This document shows, one piece after another, positions 50,541 through 59,646 of a DNA stretch of 64,000 nucleotides (its first letter is position 1; each line of letters begins with the position of its first letter). The DNA comes from Alkalicoccobacillus gibsonii (GTDB lineage: Bacteria > Bacillota > Bacilli > Bacillales > Bacillaceae_D), in assembly GCF_016798245.1 (NCBI RefSeq), contig NZ_JAEUZA010000002.1, positions 744,001-808,000 on the forward strand, in the 5' to 3' direction. The notes beneath the pieces are model-generated. The model was not told the DNA's origin, made no database searches, and saw nothing but the letters and a program-made list of their open reading frames with translations. A program made the position numbers and the translations under genes.

Positions 50541-50567
50541 GTTTATGTGAGCATTTGTTAAGGGTAT
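50541..50567 (+). promoter_or_regulatory. Sigma-B-like promoter of hpf
   Basis: GTTTAT (50541-50546), 15-nt spacer, GGGTAT (50562-50567); the sigma-B consensus is GTTTAA and GGGTAT. It is 35 nt before the hpf start. B. subtilis hpf (yvyD) is a known sigma-B and sigma-H target. Confidence 0.6.
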
Positions 50568-50601
50568 ATGTTAATGTATAGATATAAAGGAGGCGTTCTT
50601 A

Positions 50602-51162
50602 ATGAATTATAATATTCGTGGCGAGAACATCGAAGTAACTCCAGCTCTTCGCGACTACGTAGAAAAAAAGGTAGGTAAGCTTGAGCGTTATTTTGACACA
50701 ACTCCGGTTGCGGATGTCAATGTCAAGCTATCAGTGATTAACAGCCAACAAGCAATTGAAGTAACCATTCCGATGCCACAGCTTTTATTACGTGGTGAAG
50801 AAAGTCATTCCGACATGTATGCAGCAATTGACAAGGTCATTGAAAAGCTCGAACGACAAATTCGCAAACATAAAACAAAGGTTAACCGTAAGTTCAGACA
50901 GGAAGGCAGTCTGAAATATATGTTTAAGAATGAACTTGAGCCGTTAGAGGGTGAACCACAAGAAGTAGAATCCGATGATGAGCTTGAAGTGGTTCGTACA
51001 AAACGCTTTAATCTTAAGCCAATGGATGCTGAAGAGGCTATTTTACAAATGGACATGCTAGGCCATAACTTCTTTGTCTTTTCAAATGCTGAGGGTGGAG
51101 ACACTAGTGTTGTTTACCGTCGCAAGGATGGAAAGTACGGATTGATTGAGCCAGAAGCCTAA
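50602..51162 (+). CDS. hpf: Long-form ribosome hibernation promoting factor
   Basis: Dimerises 70S ribosomes into 100S particles in stationary phase or stress. The N-terminal HPF domain (MNYNIRGENIEVTPALRDYV ... KLERYFD, then HSDMYAAIDKVIEKLERQIR) is followed after a linker by the C-terminal dimerisation domain VVRTKRFNLKPMDAEEAILQ to YRRKDGKYGLIEP. At 186 aa it is the long form. AAAGGAGG lies 7 nt before the ATG. It lies between the flagellar block and secA, as in B. subtilis. Confidence 0.95.
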   Translation: MNYNIRGENIEVTPALRDYVEKKVGKLERYFDTTPVADVNVKLSVINSQQAIEVTIPMPQLLLRGEESHSDMYAAIDKVIEKLERQIRKHKTKVNRKFRQEGSLKYMFKNELEPLEGEPQEVESDDELEVVRTKRFNLKPMDAEEAILQMDMLGHNFFVFSNAEGGDTSVVYRRKDGKYGLIEPEA

Positions 51163-51174
51163 ACATAGAATGTA

Positions 51175-51203
51175 GAGGACGCGAGGAAACTCGTGTCCTT
51201 TTT
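51175..51203 (+). terminator. Terminator of hpf
   Basis: GGACGCGAG pairs with CTCGTGTCC (one G-T) around a GAAA tetraloop, followed by five T. Confidence 0.9.
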
Positions 51204-51223
51204 GAGGTTGGCAGCCTACCATC

Positions 51224-51252
51224 TTGTAAGGCTTCATTTAAACTGATAAAAT
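51224..51252 (+). promoter_or_regulatory. Likely sigma-A promoter of secA
   Basis: TTGTAA (51224-51229), 17-nt spacer and TAAAAT (51247-51252) with TG before the -10. It is 67 nt before secA. Confidence 0.6.
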
Positions 51253-51319
51253 AGGCTTTAACTGTAGTGTGATTTGCCTTAGATGAAGAAGTAGGCAAAA
51301 GGAAGAGAGGACGAGTTCC

Positions 51320-53842
51320 ATGATAGGTCTATTAAAAAAGGTCATTGGTGATCCAAGTCAGAAGCAATTGAAAAAAAACGAACGAATTGTTGATAAAATA
51401 GAAGCTCTAGCAGACGATATGAAAAAATTGTCTGATGATGAACTTAAACAAAAGACTGTTACATTTAAGAAACGAATTGAAGACGGTGAAACGCTCGACG
51501 AGTTATTAGTTGAGGCATTTGCGGTGGCAAGGGAAGCGGCAGGCCGCGTTATTAATGAATTTCCGTATCGAGTTCAAGTTCTAGGTGCCATTGGTCTTCA
51601 TCAAGGAAACATCTCTGAAATGAAAACGGGTGAAGGGAAAACGCTCGTTGGAACCATGGCGGTTTATTTAAATGCATTAGCTGGAAAAGGTGTTCATCTT
51701 GTAACGGTGAATAACTATCTTGCTCGCCGTGATATGGAAAAGTACGGCCAAATCTTCAACTTCTTAGGACTTGAAGTTGGCTTGAATGAAACAGGACTAT
51801 CTAAGGAAGAAAAACAAGAAGCCTATGCTGCGGATGTTACGTATAGTACAAATAATGAATTAGGATTTGATTACTTAAGAGATAACATGGTTCTGTTTAA
51901 AGAACAAATGGTACAAAGACCATTGTTTTTTGCTTTAGTGGATGAGGTCGATTCCATTTTAGTTGATGAAGCGAGAACACCGCTTATCATTTCAGGTTCG
52001 GTTGAAAAATCAACTCAGCTTTATGTACAAGCTAACTCTTTTATCCGTATGTTAAAAGCTGATACAGATTATACACTCGATGAAAAAGCAAAAACGGTTC
52101 AATTAACAGAGGATGGCGTCAACAAAGCTGAGCGTGCATTCCGTATTGAAAACCTCTACGACCAAAAGCATGTTCAATTAAACCACCATTTAAATCAATC
52201 GTTGAAAGCACACGTCGTGATGCAACGCGATCAGGACTATGTCATAGAAGATGGCGAAGTGGTTATTGTTGACCAATTCACAGGTCGTCTTATGAAGGGG
52301 CGTCGCTACAGTGATGGTCTTCACCAAGCGATTGAAGCAAAAGAAGGTATGCAGATTCAGAAAGAAAGCATGACCCTTGCTTCAATTACATTCCAAAACT
52401 ATTTTAGAATGTATCAAAAGCTCGCGGGAATGACGGGTACTGCCAAAACAGAGGAAGAGGAATTCCGCAATATTTACGGAATGGATGTTATGGTTGTTCC
52501 AACAAACCGCCCGATTTCAAGGGATGATAAAGCAGATTTAATTTATAAAACGATGGAAGCAAAATTCCGTGCGGTTGTGTTAAAAATTGAAGAGCTTCAT
52601 CAAACAGGTCAGCCTGTACTTGTAGGTACGGTTAGTGTTGAGACCTCTGAGCTCGTTTCAAAACATTTAAAGCAACGTCGGATCCCGCACCATGTCTTAA
52701 ACGCAAAAAACCATGAGCGTGAAGCGGAAATTATTGAAAATGCTGGTCAGAAGGGTGCCGTTACAATCGCTACCAATATGGCTGGACGTGGAACAGACAT
52801 CAAGCTAGGTGAGGGTGTTCTTGATCTTGGTGGTCTCCATGTACTCGGAACAGAGCGTCATGAAAGTAGACGAATTGATAACCAGCTTCGTGGTCGTGCT
52901 GGACGTCAAGGGGATGCAGGTTCTTCTCAATTTTATCTTTCCATGGAAGATGAACTCATGCGTCGCTTTGGATCAGATAACATGAGATCGATGATGGAAC
53001 GACTCGGAATGGAAGAGGATCAGCCGATTGAAAGTAAAATTGTTTCTAAGGCTGTAGAAACCGCTCAAAAACGTGTAGAAGGAAATAACTTTGACGCACG
53101 TAAACAAATTCTTCAGTATGATGATGTCATGCGTGAACAGCGTGAAATTATTTACAAACAGAGACTTGAGCTACTTGAATCAGATAACCTAAGCAAGATC
53201 GTTGAAGACATGATGAAATCTGTGGTCGAACGTGTTGTCACGCTTCATACACCAGAAGCAGAAGTTCAAGAAGACTGGGATCTGTCTGCGATTGTCACTT
53301 ATATGAACACTCAACTTCTAAGTGAAGATGAACTCACAGAGCAAGAACTAAAAGGAAAAGATACGCCAGAGATCATTGAAATTGTACAAGCTAAAGTACT
53401 TCAAGCGTATAAAGCGAAGGAAGAACAGTTCACACCTGAAAATATGCGAGAATTTGAGAAGGTTATTTTGCTTCGCACAGTCGATCGTAAATGGATGAAC
53501 CATATTGACCAAATGGACCAATTACGTCAAGGAATTCACTTACGTGCATATGGTCAAAATGATCCTTTACGAGAATATCGTTTTGAAGGCTTTGAGATGT
53601 TTGAAGCGATGATTTCGGCTATTGAAGAAGAAGTGTCGATGTATATTATGAAGGCACAGGTGCAACAAAACCTTGAGCGTCAAAAAGTGGCTGAAGGAAA
53701 AGCCGTACAACAGAGCGCCGATGAAGGCGATAAGAAACCAAAGAAACGTCCGATTCAAAAAGGTGAAGTGATTGGAAGGAATGACCCGTGTATTTGCGGG
53801 AGCGGGAAAAAATATAAAAATTGCTGCGGCCAAAATCAATAA
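51320..53842 (+). CDS. secA: Preprotein translocase ATPase SecA
   Basis: The motor that drives unfolded preproteins through SecYEG. Walker [13 protein letters not shown] is near residue 101, [20 protein letters not shown] near residue 208, the [20 protein letters not shown] stretch near residue 327, and [16 protein letters not shown] near residue 490. The C-terminal zinc-binding tail [15 protein letters not shown] completes the protein, which at 840 aa matches B. subtilis SecA (841). AAGAGAGGA precedes the ATG. prfB follows after 34 nt and is probably co-transcribed. Confidence 0.97.
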   Translation: MIGLLKKVIGDPSQKQLKKNERIVDKIEALADDMKKLSDDELKQKTVTFKKRIEDGETLDELLVEAFAVAREAAGRVINEFPYRVQVLGAIGLHQGNISEMKTGEGKTLVGTMAVYLNALAGKGVHLVTVNNYLARRDMEKYGQIFNFLGLEVGLNETGLSKEEKQEAYAADVTYSTNNELGFDYLRDNMVLFKEQMVQRPLFFALVDEVDSILVDEARTPLIISGSVEKSTQLYVQANSFIRMLKADTDYTLDEKAKTVQLTEDGVNKAERAFRIENLYDQKHVQLNHHLNQSLKAHVVMQRDQDYVIEDGEVVIVDQFTGRLMKGRRYSDGLHQAIEAKEGMQIQKESMTLASITFQNYFRMYQKLAGMTGTAKTEEEEFRNIYGMDVMVVPTNRPISRDDKADLIYKTMEAKFRAVVLKIEELHQTGQPVLVGTVSVETSELVSKHLKQRRIPHHVLNAKNHEREAEIIENAGQKGAVTIATNMAGRGTDIKLGEGVLDLGGLHVLGTERHESRRIDNQLRGRAGRQGDAGSSQFYLSMEDELMRRFGSDNMRSMMERLGMEEDQPIESKIVSKAVETAQKRVEGNNFDARKQILQYDDVMREQREIIYKQRLELLESDNLSKIVEDMMKSVVERVVTLHTPEAEVQEDWDLSAIVTYMNTQLLSEDELTEQELKGKDTPEIIEIVQAKVLQAYKAKEEQFTPENMREFEKVILLRTVDRKWMNHIDQMDQLRQGIHLRAYGQNDPLREYRFEGFEMFEAMISAIEEEVSMYIMKAQVQQNLERQKVAEGKAVQQSADEGDKKPKKRPIQKGEVIGRNDPCICGSGKKYKNCCGQNQ

Positions 53843-53876
53843 GATTCAGGTACGGTAATTGTGGGGGTCATACGCA

Positions 53877-54981
53877 ATGGATATGGTAGAAATTAAGCAA
53901 GAGCTTGCTTCAATTGAGAAGCGAATTACAAACTTCAGGGGGTCTCTTTGACCTTGATGAGAAGCAAGAACGTATTGCCGAATTAGAGGAAAAGATGACT
54001 GACCCGGATTTCTGGAACGACCAGGATACTGCTCAAGGAGTTATTAACGAGTCTAACGGGTTAAAAGAACAAGTAGATACATTCCTTTCAATGGAGTCAA
54101 CGTATGAGGATCTTGAGGTCTCTTACGAACTTGTGAAGGAAGAGTCTGATAAGGAGCTTGAGGCAGAGCTCGCAAACGGAGTAAGGGAACTCTCTCAAAC
54201 CATTGATCAATTTGAGTTGCAATTATTACTAAGTGAGCCTTATGACAAAAACAACGCCATTTTGGAGTTACATCCAGGTGCAGGTGGGACAGAGTCTCAG
54301 GATTGGGCTTCCATGCTGCTTCGCATGTACACAAGATGGGCAGATCAAAAGGGCTTTAAAGTTGAAACAATGAACTATCTGCCTGGCGACGAGGCGGGTG
54401 TAAAAAGTGTGACACTGCTTATTAAAGGCCACAACGCGTATGGGTATTTAAAAGCTGAAAAGGGTGTACACCGCCTTGTCCGCATTTCTCCATTTGATTC
54501 ATCAGGTCGCAGACATACATCATTTGTTTCATGTGAAGTGATGCCTGAGCTTGATGAAAATGTAGAAATTGAAGTGGCGACGGAAGATCTTAAAGTTGAT
54601 ACGTATCGTGCGAGCGGGGCTGGTGGTCAGCATATTAATACAACCGATTCAGCCGTACGGATCACGCACATTCCTACAAACACAGTAGTAACGTGTCAAA
54701 ACGAACGTTCACAGATCAAAAACCGTGAACAAGCCATGAAAATGATGAAAGCAAAGCTTTATCAGTTAAAGATTGAAGAACAGCAGCAAGAATTAGCTGA
54801 AATTCGTGGAGAGCAAAAAGACATTGGGTGGGGAAGTCAGATCAGGTCGTATGTTTTCCATCCGTACAGCATGGTGAAAGATCACCGTACGAATCATGAG
54901 ATTGGGAATACGAGCTCAGTAATGGATGGAGATCTTGATCCATTTATTGATGCATATCTTCGTTCATCCCTAGCACTATAA
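53877..54981 (+). CDS. prfB: Peptide chain release factor 2, with programmed +1 frameshift
   Basis: Recognises UGA and UAA stops. Translation starts at ATG 53877, reads 24 codons to CTT (53946-53948), then meets in-frame TGA at 53949-53951. The SD-like AGGGGG at 53937-53942 lies 3 nt before CTT, so the ribosome slips +1 and continues at GAC 53950. The joined product is about 367 aa. The GGQ peptidyl-hydrolysis motif is in [16 protein letters not shown], and [13 protein letters not shown] is also conserved in class I release factors. Frameshifting autoregulates RF2 level, since RF2 itself reads the TGA. Gene-finders that ignore it would start at a false downstream codon. Confidence 0.97.
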
Positions 54982-54985
54982 AGCA

Positions 54986-55260
54986 AAACAGGCTGGGACA
55001 TAACTCAAAAATAAACAAGAAAATGGCGAATGATTCAATTAGCGAATCATTCGCCATTCGTTTTTTTCTAAACGAGCGGTGGGAGAACCTGAGACTCCTA
55101 CGGAACAGAACGTGGTAAAGACACTGTAGCGGCGTTTTTTCCGCGGAAGGGGCTGAGGCCGTTCTTGTGGGTGCGAAGGATTCTCCTGTAGCGGTTATTT
55201 TGCTGTGTTCGTGTTTTCGTGGGTGATTTTTACTGTTATGTCCCAGTCCTGTTTTTTTTT
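54986..55260. repeat. Dispersed palindrome-bounded element, also acting as prfB terminator
   Basis: The ends are inverted repeats: AAACAGGCTGGGACATAAC (54986-55004) and GTTATGTCCCAGTCCTGTTT (55235-55254), followed by a T run to 55260. Inside is a hairpin with AATGGCGAATGATTC arms (about 55022-55059), an AAACGAGCGG box and a GC-rich stretch around 55125-55165. A shorter copy lies at 9112-9240. The ends resemble the GCTGGGACATAA-type terminator-like repeats seen in several Firmicutes; no transposase is present. Confidence 0.8.
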
Positions 55261-55293
55261 GCGTTACTCTGCTAACGCGTCACTAAAGCCGCG

Positions 55294-55322
55294 TTTACAT
55301 AGGGTTACTGCAGTGCTATACT
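55294..55322 (+). promoter_or_regulatory. Sigma-A promoter of the yitT-family gene
   Basis: TTTACA (55294-55299), 17-nt spacer, TATACT (55317-55322) preceded by TGC, an extended -10. The inverted repeat GCGTTA...TAACGC at 55261-55278 lies just upstream and could be an operator. Confidence 0.7.
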
Positions 55323-55368
55323 ACATCGGGACTTTTCCTATTACTCATTGTTAAAAGGGGTTTTGTGT

Positions 55369-56214
55369 ATGAATGATTGGCGTCGTATCGTTATTGATTA
55401 TGTCTATATTTTATCTGGCTCAGCGATTGTAGCTCTTGCATTTAACCTGTTTTTACTGCCAAATCAGATTGCTCCAGGAGGGGTAAGTGGAATCAGTACA
55501 ATTGTCACCAATTTAACTGGAATTGAGCCAGCTTACATACAATGGTCATTAAATATACCACTTTTTATTGCAGGATTATTGCTACTCGGCGGATTATCTT
55601 ATGGAATGAAAACATTAGTTGGAACATTGTTTCTTCCATTTGTTGTGTTTCTAACTCGAAATTGGGACGTTGGATTTACCGATCCTCTACTCGGTGCCAT
55701 TTTTGGTGGAATAGGTGTTGGAGCAGGACTGGGATTAGCATTTAGAGCTAGAGCAAGCACGGGTGGGACCGATCTAGCAGCCCAAATTTTACAAAAGTAT
55801 ACGGGATTAACATCTGGTTTCGCTGTGGCCTTAATAGATGGACTGGTCGTTATTTCTTCAGCCATTGTGTTTGGGCTGGAACTCGCTCTCTACGCGTTAA
55901 TTTCGCTTTTTGTAACAGGTAAAACGATCGATTTGGTGCAAATGGGACTTGGGTATGCGAAGATCGCTTATATTATCTCTCAGCATGAAGAGAAGGTGAC
56001 TCAATCGATCCTTCGTGATATTGATCGTGGGGTAACAAAACTTAGTGCACAAGGAGGATATACAAGCGAAGAGAGACCGGTACTAATGTGTGTTGTTAAC
56101 CAACATGAAGTGACAAAATTGAAAGAAGTGGTCCGGTTAGCAGATCCTAACGCTTTTGTTATTGTTTCAAATGCAACGGAGGTACTGGGTGAGGGGTTTA
56201 AAAAACAAATGTAA
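55369..56214 (+). CDS. YitT family membrane protein
   Basis: A 281-aa protein with about five or six membrane helices in the first 180 residues and a C-terminal soluble DUF2179-type domain (LSAQGGYTSEERPVLMCVVN, then LADPNAFVIVSNATEVLGEG). FNLFLLPNQIAPGGVSGIST near residue 27 and ASTGGTDLAAQIL near residue 128 are the family hallmarks. Function is not established; transport or signalling roles have been proposed for the family. AAAAGGGG lies 8 nt before the ATG at 55369. It corresponds in place to B. subtilis yvjA. Confidence 0.88.
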   Translation: MNDWRRIVIDYVYILSGSAIVALAFNLFLLPNQIAPGGVSGISTIVTNLTGIEPAYIQWSLNIPLFIAGLLLLGGLSYGMKTLVGTLFLPFVVFLTRNWDVGFTDPLLGAIFGGIGVGAGLGLAFRARASTGGTDLAAQILQKYTGLTSGFAVALIDGLVVISSAIVFGLELALYALISLFVTGKTIDLVQMGLGYAKIAYIISQHEEKVTQSILRDIDRGVTKLSAQGGYTSEERPVLMCVVNQHEVTKLKEVVRLADPNAFVIVSNATEVLGEGFKKQM

Positions 56215-56280
56215 TGCACCATTCGACTTCGAGAGTCTCTAAATATAGTTTATGGATAAGCTTCCAATTGCAGTTAGAAT

Positions 56281-56325
56281 AAATAGGTCTTTAGACTATC
56301 AATCCTAGGCGTAGCCTACCTATTT
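56281..56325. other. Nested inverted repeats upstream of ftsE
   Basis: AAATAGGT (56281-56288) and ACCTATTT (56318-56325) are perfect complements, and inside them TAGGC-GTA-GCCTA forms a small hairpin. It may terminate the yitT-family transcript, although the T tract is poor. Confidence 0.5.
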
Positions 56326-56370
56326 GTCACAAACTGAAATAAAACTGTAATGATATGAACGATTGATGAA

Positions 56371-56379
56371 TGGTATAAT
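56371..56379 (+). promoter_or_regulatory. Likely extended -10 promoter of ftsEX
   Basis: TGGTATAAT, a TG-n-TATAAT element with a perfect -10; the -35 position (56351-56356, TGATAT) is poor. It is about 85 nt before ftsE. Confidence 0.55.
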
Positions 56380-56463
56380 GAACAAGCAATACGACAGAAG
56401 CTTATAGAAATAGTGTTTTTTCTACAAGATCTTTATGTAATACAGCAAGGAAGTGATTGATTC

Positions 56464-57150
56464 ATGATCGAATTAAAAGATGTATGGAAAGTCTATTCTA
56501 ATAACGTTAAAGCAATTAATGGAATGACTTTAAAAATAGATAAAGGTGAATTTGTTTACATAGTAGGACCAAGTGGAGCAGGTAAATCAACGTTTATCCG
56601 CTTGTTATATAGAGAAGAGAAAGCTACAAAAGGCGAAGTAATGATTGATCAAACCAAGCTTAATAGTATTAAAGAAAGACATGTACCAAAGCTTAGACGT
56701 AAGATTGGAGTAATCTTTCAGGACTTTAAACTCCTTCCAACGCTAACTGTCTATGAAAATGTCGCTTTTGCACTCGAAGTGATAGAAGAACCACGCGCCT
56801 CAATTAAACGTCGAGTGATGGAAGTGCTCGATATAGTTAAGTTAAAAGGCAAAGCAAAGTTTTTACCAGATGAACTTTCTGGAGGCGAGCAACAGCGTGT
56901 TGCCATTGCAAGAGCCATTGTAAATCGACCAGAAGTTTTAATTGCCGATGAGCCTACGGGAAATCTTGACCCTGATACTGCATGGGGCATCATGGACATT
57001 TTAGATGATATTAGCCATCGTGGGACTACTATTATTATGGCTACCCACAATAAAAGCATTGTAAACACGTTAAAACGAAGAGTTATTGCCATTGAAAATG
57101 GTCGAGTTGTACGTGATGAAGTAAGGGGGAACTACGGTTATGAAATTTAG
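56464..57150 (+). CDS. ftsE: Cell-division ABC-type ATPase FtsE
   Basis: The cytoplasmic ATPase of the FtsEX complex, which signals to peptidoglycan hydrolases outside the membrane. Walker [10 protein letters not shown] is at residues 36-44, signature [15 protein letters not shown] near residue 138, Walker [13 protein letters not shown] near residue 158, with the H-loop ATHNKSIV near residue 196. The 228-aa length is typical. It overlaps ftsX by 11 bases. Confidence 0.96.
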   Translation: MIELKDVWKVYSNNVKAINGMTLKIDKGEFVYIVGPSGAGKSTFIRLLYREEKATKGEVMIDQTKLNSIKERHVPKLRRKIGVIFQDFKLLPTLTVYENVAFALEVIEEPRASIKRRVMEVLDIVKLKGKAKFLPDELSGGEQQRVAIARAIVNRPEVLIADEPTGNLDPDTAWGIMDILDDISHRGTTIIMATHNKSIVNTLKRRVIAIENGRVVRDEVRGNYGYEI

Positions 57151-58033
57151 AACCGTCGGTCGCCATTTGAAAGAAGGAACAAAGAATTTAGGACGTAACG
57201 GCTGGATGACCTTTGCCTCAATTAGTGCAGTCACTGTTATGCTCCTAGTAGTAGGAATTTTTCTCTTACTTATTCTTAATATGAATCATATGGCAACACA
57301 GGTTGAAGACGACGTTGAAATTAGAGCCTATATAGAGTTAACAGCAAGCGAAGAGCAACAAGATGAACTAAGAGCAAGCATTGAAGATATAACCGATGTG
57401 AAAGAAATAGCGTTTCTCGGCAAAGATGAAGGATTAAGTAACTTGATAGATAGTTTAGGAGACGGTGGACAGGCATTTGAATCCGTTCGAGAAGAAAATC
57501 CTCTAAACGACATGTTTGTTATAGAAGCTGCTAACCCACAATCAATTGAAACAGTTGCTGCAGAAATTGAAGGATTAAGCAATGTAGAGAGTGTTGCTTA
57601 TGGACAAGATTTTGTAGATCGATTGCTACAAATTACAGACATCGGTCGTTATATAGGTTTAGGACTTGTCATCGCATTAATGCTGACAGCCATGTTTTTA
57701 ATAGCTAACACGATTAAATTAACCATTGTGGCGAGACGAAATGAGATTCGGATTATGAAACTAGTAGGGGCAACAAATGGTTTTATCAGATGGCCTTTCT
57801 TAGTAGAAGGACTGCTACTTGGTTTAATTGGCTCACTAATCCCAATACTGCTTGTCATTTATGGATATAAGTTTTTATACGATAATTATGGAACACAAAT
57901 TGAAGGTAATTTCTTTGCTTTACTACCTGTATATCCTTATATGTTACAAATAGCCTTATTATTGCTTGCGGTTGGATTGTTTATCGGAGCATGGGGCAGT
58001 GTGATGTCAGTACGTAAATTCCTAAAAGTATAA
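57140..58033 (+). CDS. ftsX: Cell-division protein FtsX
   Basis: The membrane partner of FtsE, 297 aa: cytoplasmic N-terminus, one helix (FASISAVTVMLLVVGIFLLL), a large extracellular loop of about 110 residues that would contact a hydrolase partner, then three helices at the C-terminus (GLGLVIALMLTAMFLIANTI and beyond). GTAAGGGGGA precedes the ATG. It is followed after 51 nt by the M23 peptidase gene, its likely partner. Confidence 0.95.
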   Translation: MKFRTVGRHLKEGTKNLGRNGWMTFASISAVTVMLLVVGIFLLLILNMNHMATQVEDDVEIRAYIELTASEEQQDELRASIEDITDVKEIAFLGKDEGLSNLIDSLGDGGQAFESVREENPLNDMFVIEAANPQSIETVAAEIEGLSNVESVAYGQDFVDRLLQITDIGRYIGLGLVIALMLTAMFLIANTIKLTIVARRNEIRIMKLVGATNGFIRWPFLVEGLLLGLIGSLIPILLVIYGYKFLYDNYGTQIEGNFFALLPVYPYMLQIALLLLAVGLFIGAWGSVMSVRKFLKV

Positions 58034-58084
58034 GCGAAATCGATGCACTAGTAGATGCAGATCACTTAAGGAGGAAACGATTTA

Positions 58085-59524
58085 ATGAAGAAGTTTGGTT
58101 ACGTGACACTTGCCGCGGTTATGGCACTCGGTTCAATTGGTTTTGGAGGGCTTGGTAATACAGCCTATGCAAATGAAGATTTAAGAAGCAAAATTGCTGA
58201 TGTTCAAAGCGAACGTGGAGAGAATCAAGAACTTGCTAGACAAAAAGAAGCAGAGGTTGCTGATTTAAAGCAAGAAATGGAAGCACTAAGTAACGAAATT
58301 AATAAGCTTGAAAAGGAAGAAGCAGATACTGCTGATAAAATCTCTTCAAAGGAAGATGAGATTGCAGAAGTAGAAGCTCACATCGAAAAGCTTAAAGAAG
58401 AAATTAAAGAATTAGAAGAACGTATTGCTGAACGGGATGAATTATTAAAAGACCGTGCGAAAAACATGTATCAATCAGGCGGCGAAGTAAATTACCTAGA
58501 AGTCATCTTAGGTGCAAAAGATTTTGGTGATTTGCTTGACCGCATGAACGCGCTTAGCACGATTGCTAATCAAGATAAATCTATTCTTGATGCGCACATT
58601 CAGGATCATGAAGATCTAGAAGCTGCTAAAGCGGAAGTAGAAGACGAACTTAGTAAGCTTGAAGGACACCTAGCAGACTTGGAAACGTTGAAAGCTGATC
58701 TAGAGAAACAACGTGCTGAAAAAGATAGCAAGCGTGGAGATCTTCAGTCTAAAGAAGAAACGCTTGAAGCTGAACTAGGTGAAATTGAAAACGAAGATGA
58801 AATTCTTGCTCAACAAGAAGCGGCGTTTGAAAGTGAATTAGCTGCTTGGGAAGAAGAACAAAAACGTTTAGCTGAAGAGAAGAAACGTCAAGAAGAAGAA
58901 GAGAAGAAGCGTCAAGAAGAAGCGGCAAAAGCACAAGCTGAGCAAGCTGCCCCTAAACAAGAATCAACAACACAAAGTAGTTCAAATGCATCTGCAAGCT
59001 CAAATAGCAACACAAGTGCAAATAGTAACACGAGTTCTGGATCATCATCTAGCTCAAAATCTTCGCAGCCACAGGTGAAAAATGAGACTACTAGTAGTGA
59101 AGCATCACAAAAATCAACGTCTGGTTTTGTAAGACCTACAACTGGTTCGGTAACTTCTACGTATGGTACTCGCTGGGGAAAAATGCACCATGGTATTGAT
59201 TTCGGTAAGAATGGCCGTACAGGAGATGTACCAATTATCGCAGCGAAGGAAGGAACGGTTTCTTCAGCTGGCTGGATGAATGGCTATGGTAACACAGTCA
59301 TTATTACTCACGTGGTTGATGGTCGTACAGTTACAACATTATACGGTCACATGGAGCGTATTGATGTAAGTGCTGGTCAAAAAGTATCACAATCTCAACA
59401 AATCGGTTTGATGGGTAATACTGGTCAATCCTATGGCGCTCATTTACACTTCGAGGTTCATGAAGGTAACTGGAACGGGGCAAAGTCGAATTCTGTTAAT
59501 CCGTTAAACTATGTATCTAGATAA
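58085..59524 (+). CDS. Secreted coiled-coil M23 peptidase (EnvC/PcsB-like FtsEX partner)
   Basis: A 479-aa exported murein hydrolase. The signal peptide ends at AYA near residue 29. Residues 30-255 are a long coiled coil (repeats such as EIAEVEAHIEKLKEEIKELE), then a low-complexity Glu/Lys/Gln and Ser/Asn linker, and a C-terminal M23 (LytM) domain. Zinc ligands are seen in MHHGIDFG (HxxxD) and HLHFEVHEG (HxH). The coiled coil plus LytM layout is that of EnvC-type FtsEX partners; in B. subtilis the FtsEX partner CwlO has an NlpC/P60 domain instead. Whether it cleaves or only activates another enzyme cannot be read, but all ligands are present, so activity is likely. Confidence 0.9.
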   Translation: MKKFGYVTLAAVMALGSIGFGGLGNTAYANEDLRSKIADVQSERGENQELARQKEAEVADLKQEMEALSNEINKLEKEEADTADKISSKEDEIAEVEAHIEKLKEEIKELEERIAERDELLKDRAKNMYQSGGEVNYLEVILGAKDFGDLLDRMNALSTIANQDKSILDAHIQDHEDLEAAKAEVEDELSKLEGHLADLETLKADLEKQRAEKDSKRGDLQSKEETLEAELGEIENEDEILAQQEAAFESELAAWEEEQKRLAEEKKRQEEEEKKRQEEAAKAQAEQAAPKQESTTQSSSNASASSNSNTSANSNTSSGSSSSSKSSQPQVKNETTSSEASQKSTSGFVRPTTGSVTSTYGTRWGKMHHGIDFGKNGRTGDVPIIAAKEGTVSSAGWMNGYGNTVIITHVVDGRTVTTLYGHMERIDVSAGQKVSQSQQIGLMGNTGQSYGAHLHFEVHEGNWNGAKSNSVNPLNYVSR

Positions 59525-59545
59525 TAAATAATCGTTAATAAGTAA

Positions 59546-59620
59546 AACAAGCGTGGGTTACATTTCCTTTTCATCATTTATGGGTGATACACTAGAAATG
59601 TGAACCATGCTTGTTTTTTT
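59546..59620 (+). terminator. Terminator after the M23 peptidase gene
   Basis: A 21-base imperfect stem (arms starting AACAAGCGTGG and ending CCATGCTTGTT) with a smaller inner pairing, followed by seven T. Confidence 0.8.
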
Positions 59621-59646
59621 ATTTTTTATTAGGAGCGTTTGATGTG

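Noticed and set aside
50555-50582. TTGTTA-16-TATAGA as a sigma-A promoter for hpf
   Set aside because: The start point would fall at or inside the ribosome site AAAGGAGG.
51320-54981. prfB taken as a frameshifted pseudogene
   Set aside because: The interruption is the conserved programmed +1 site, not damage.
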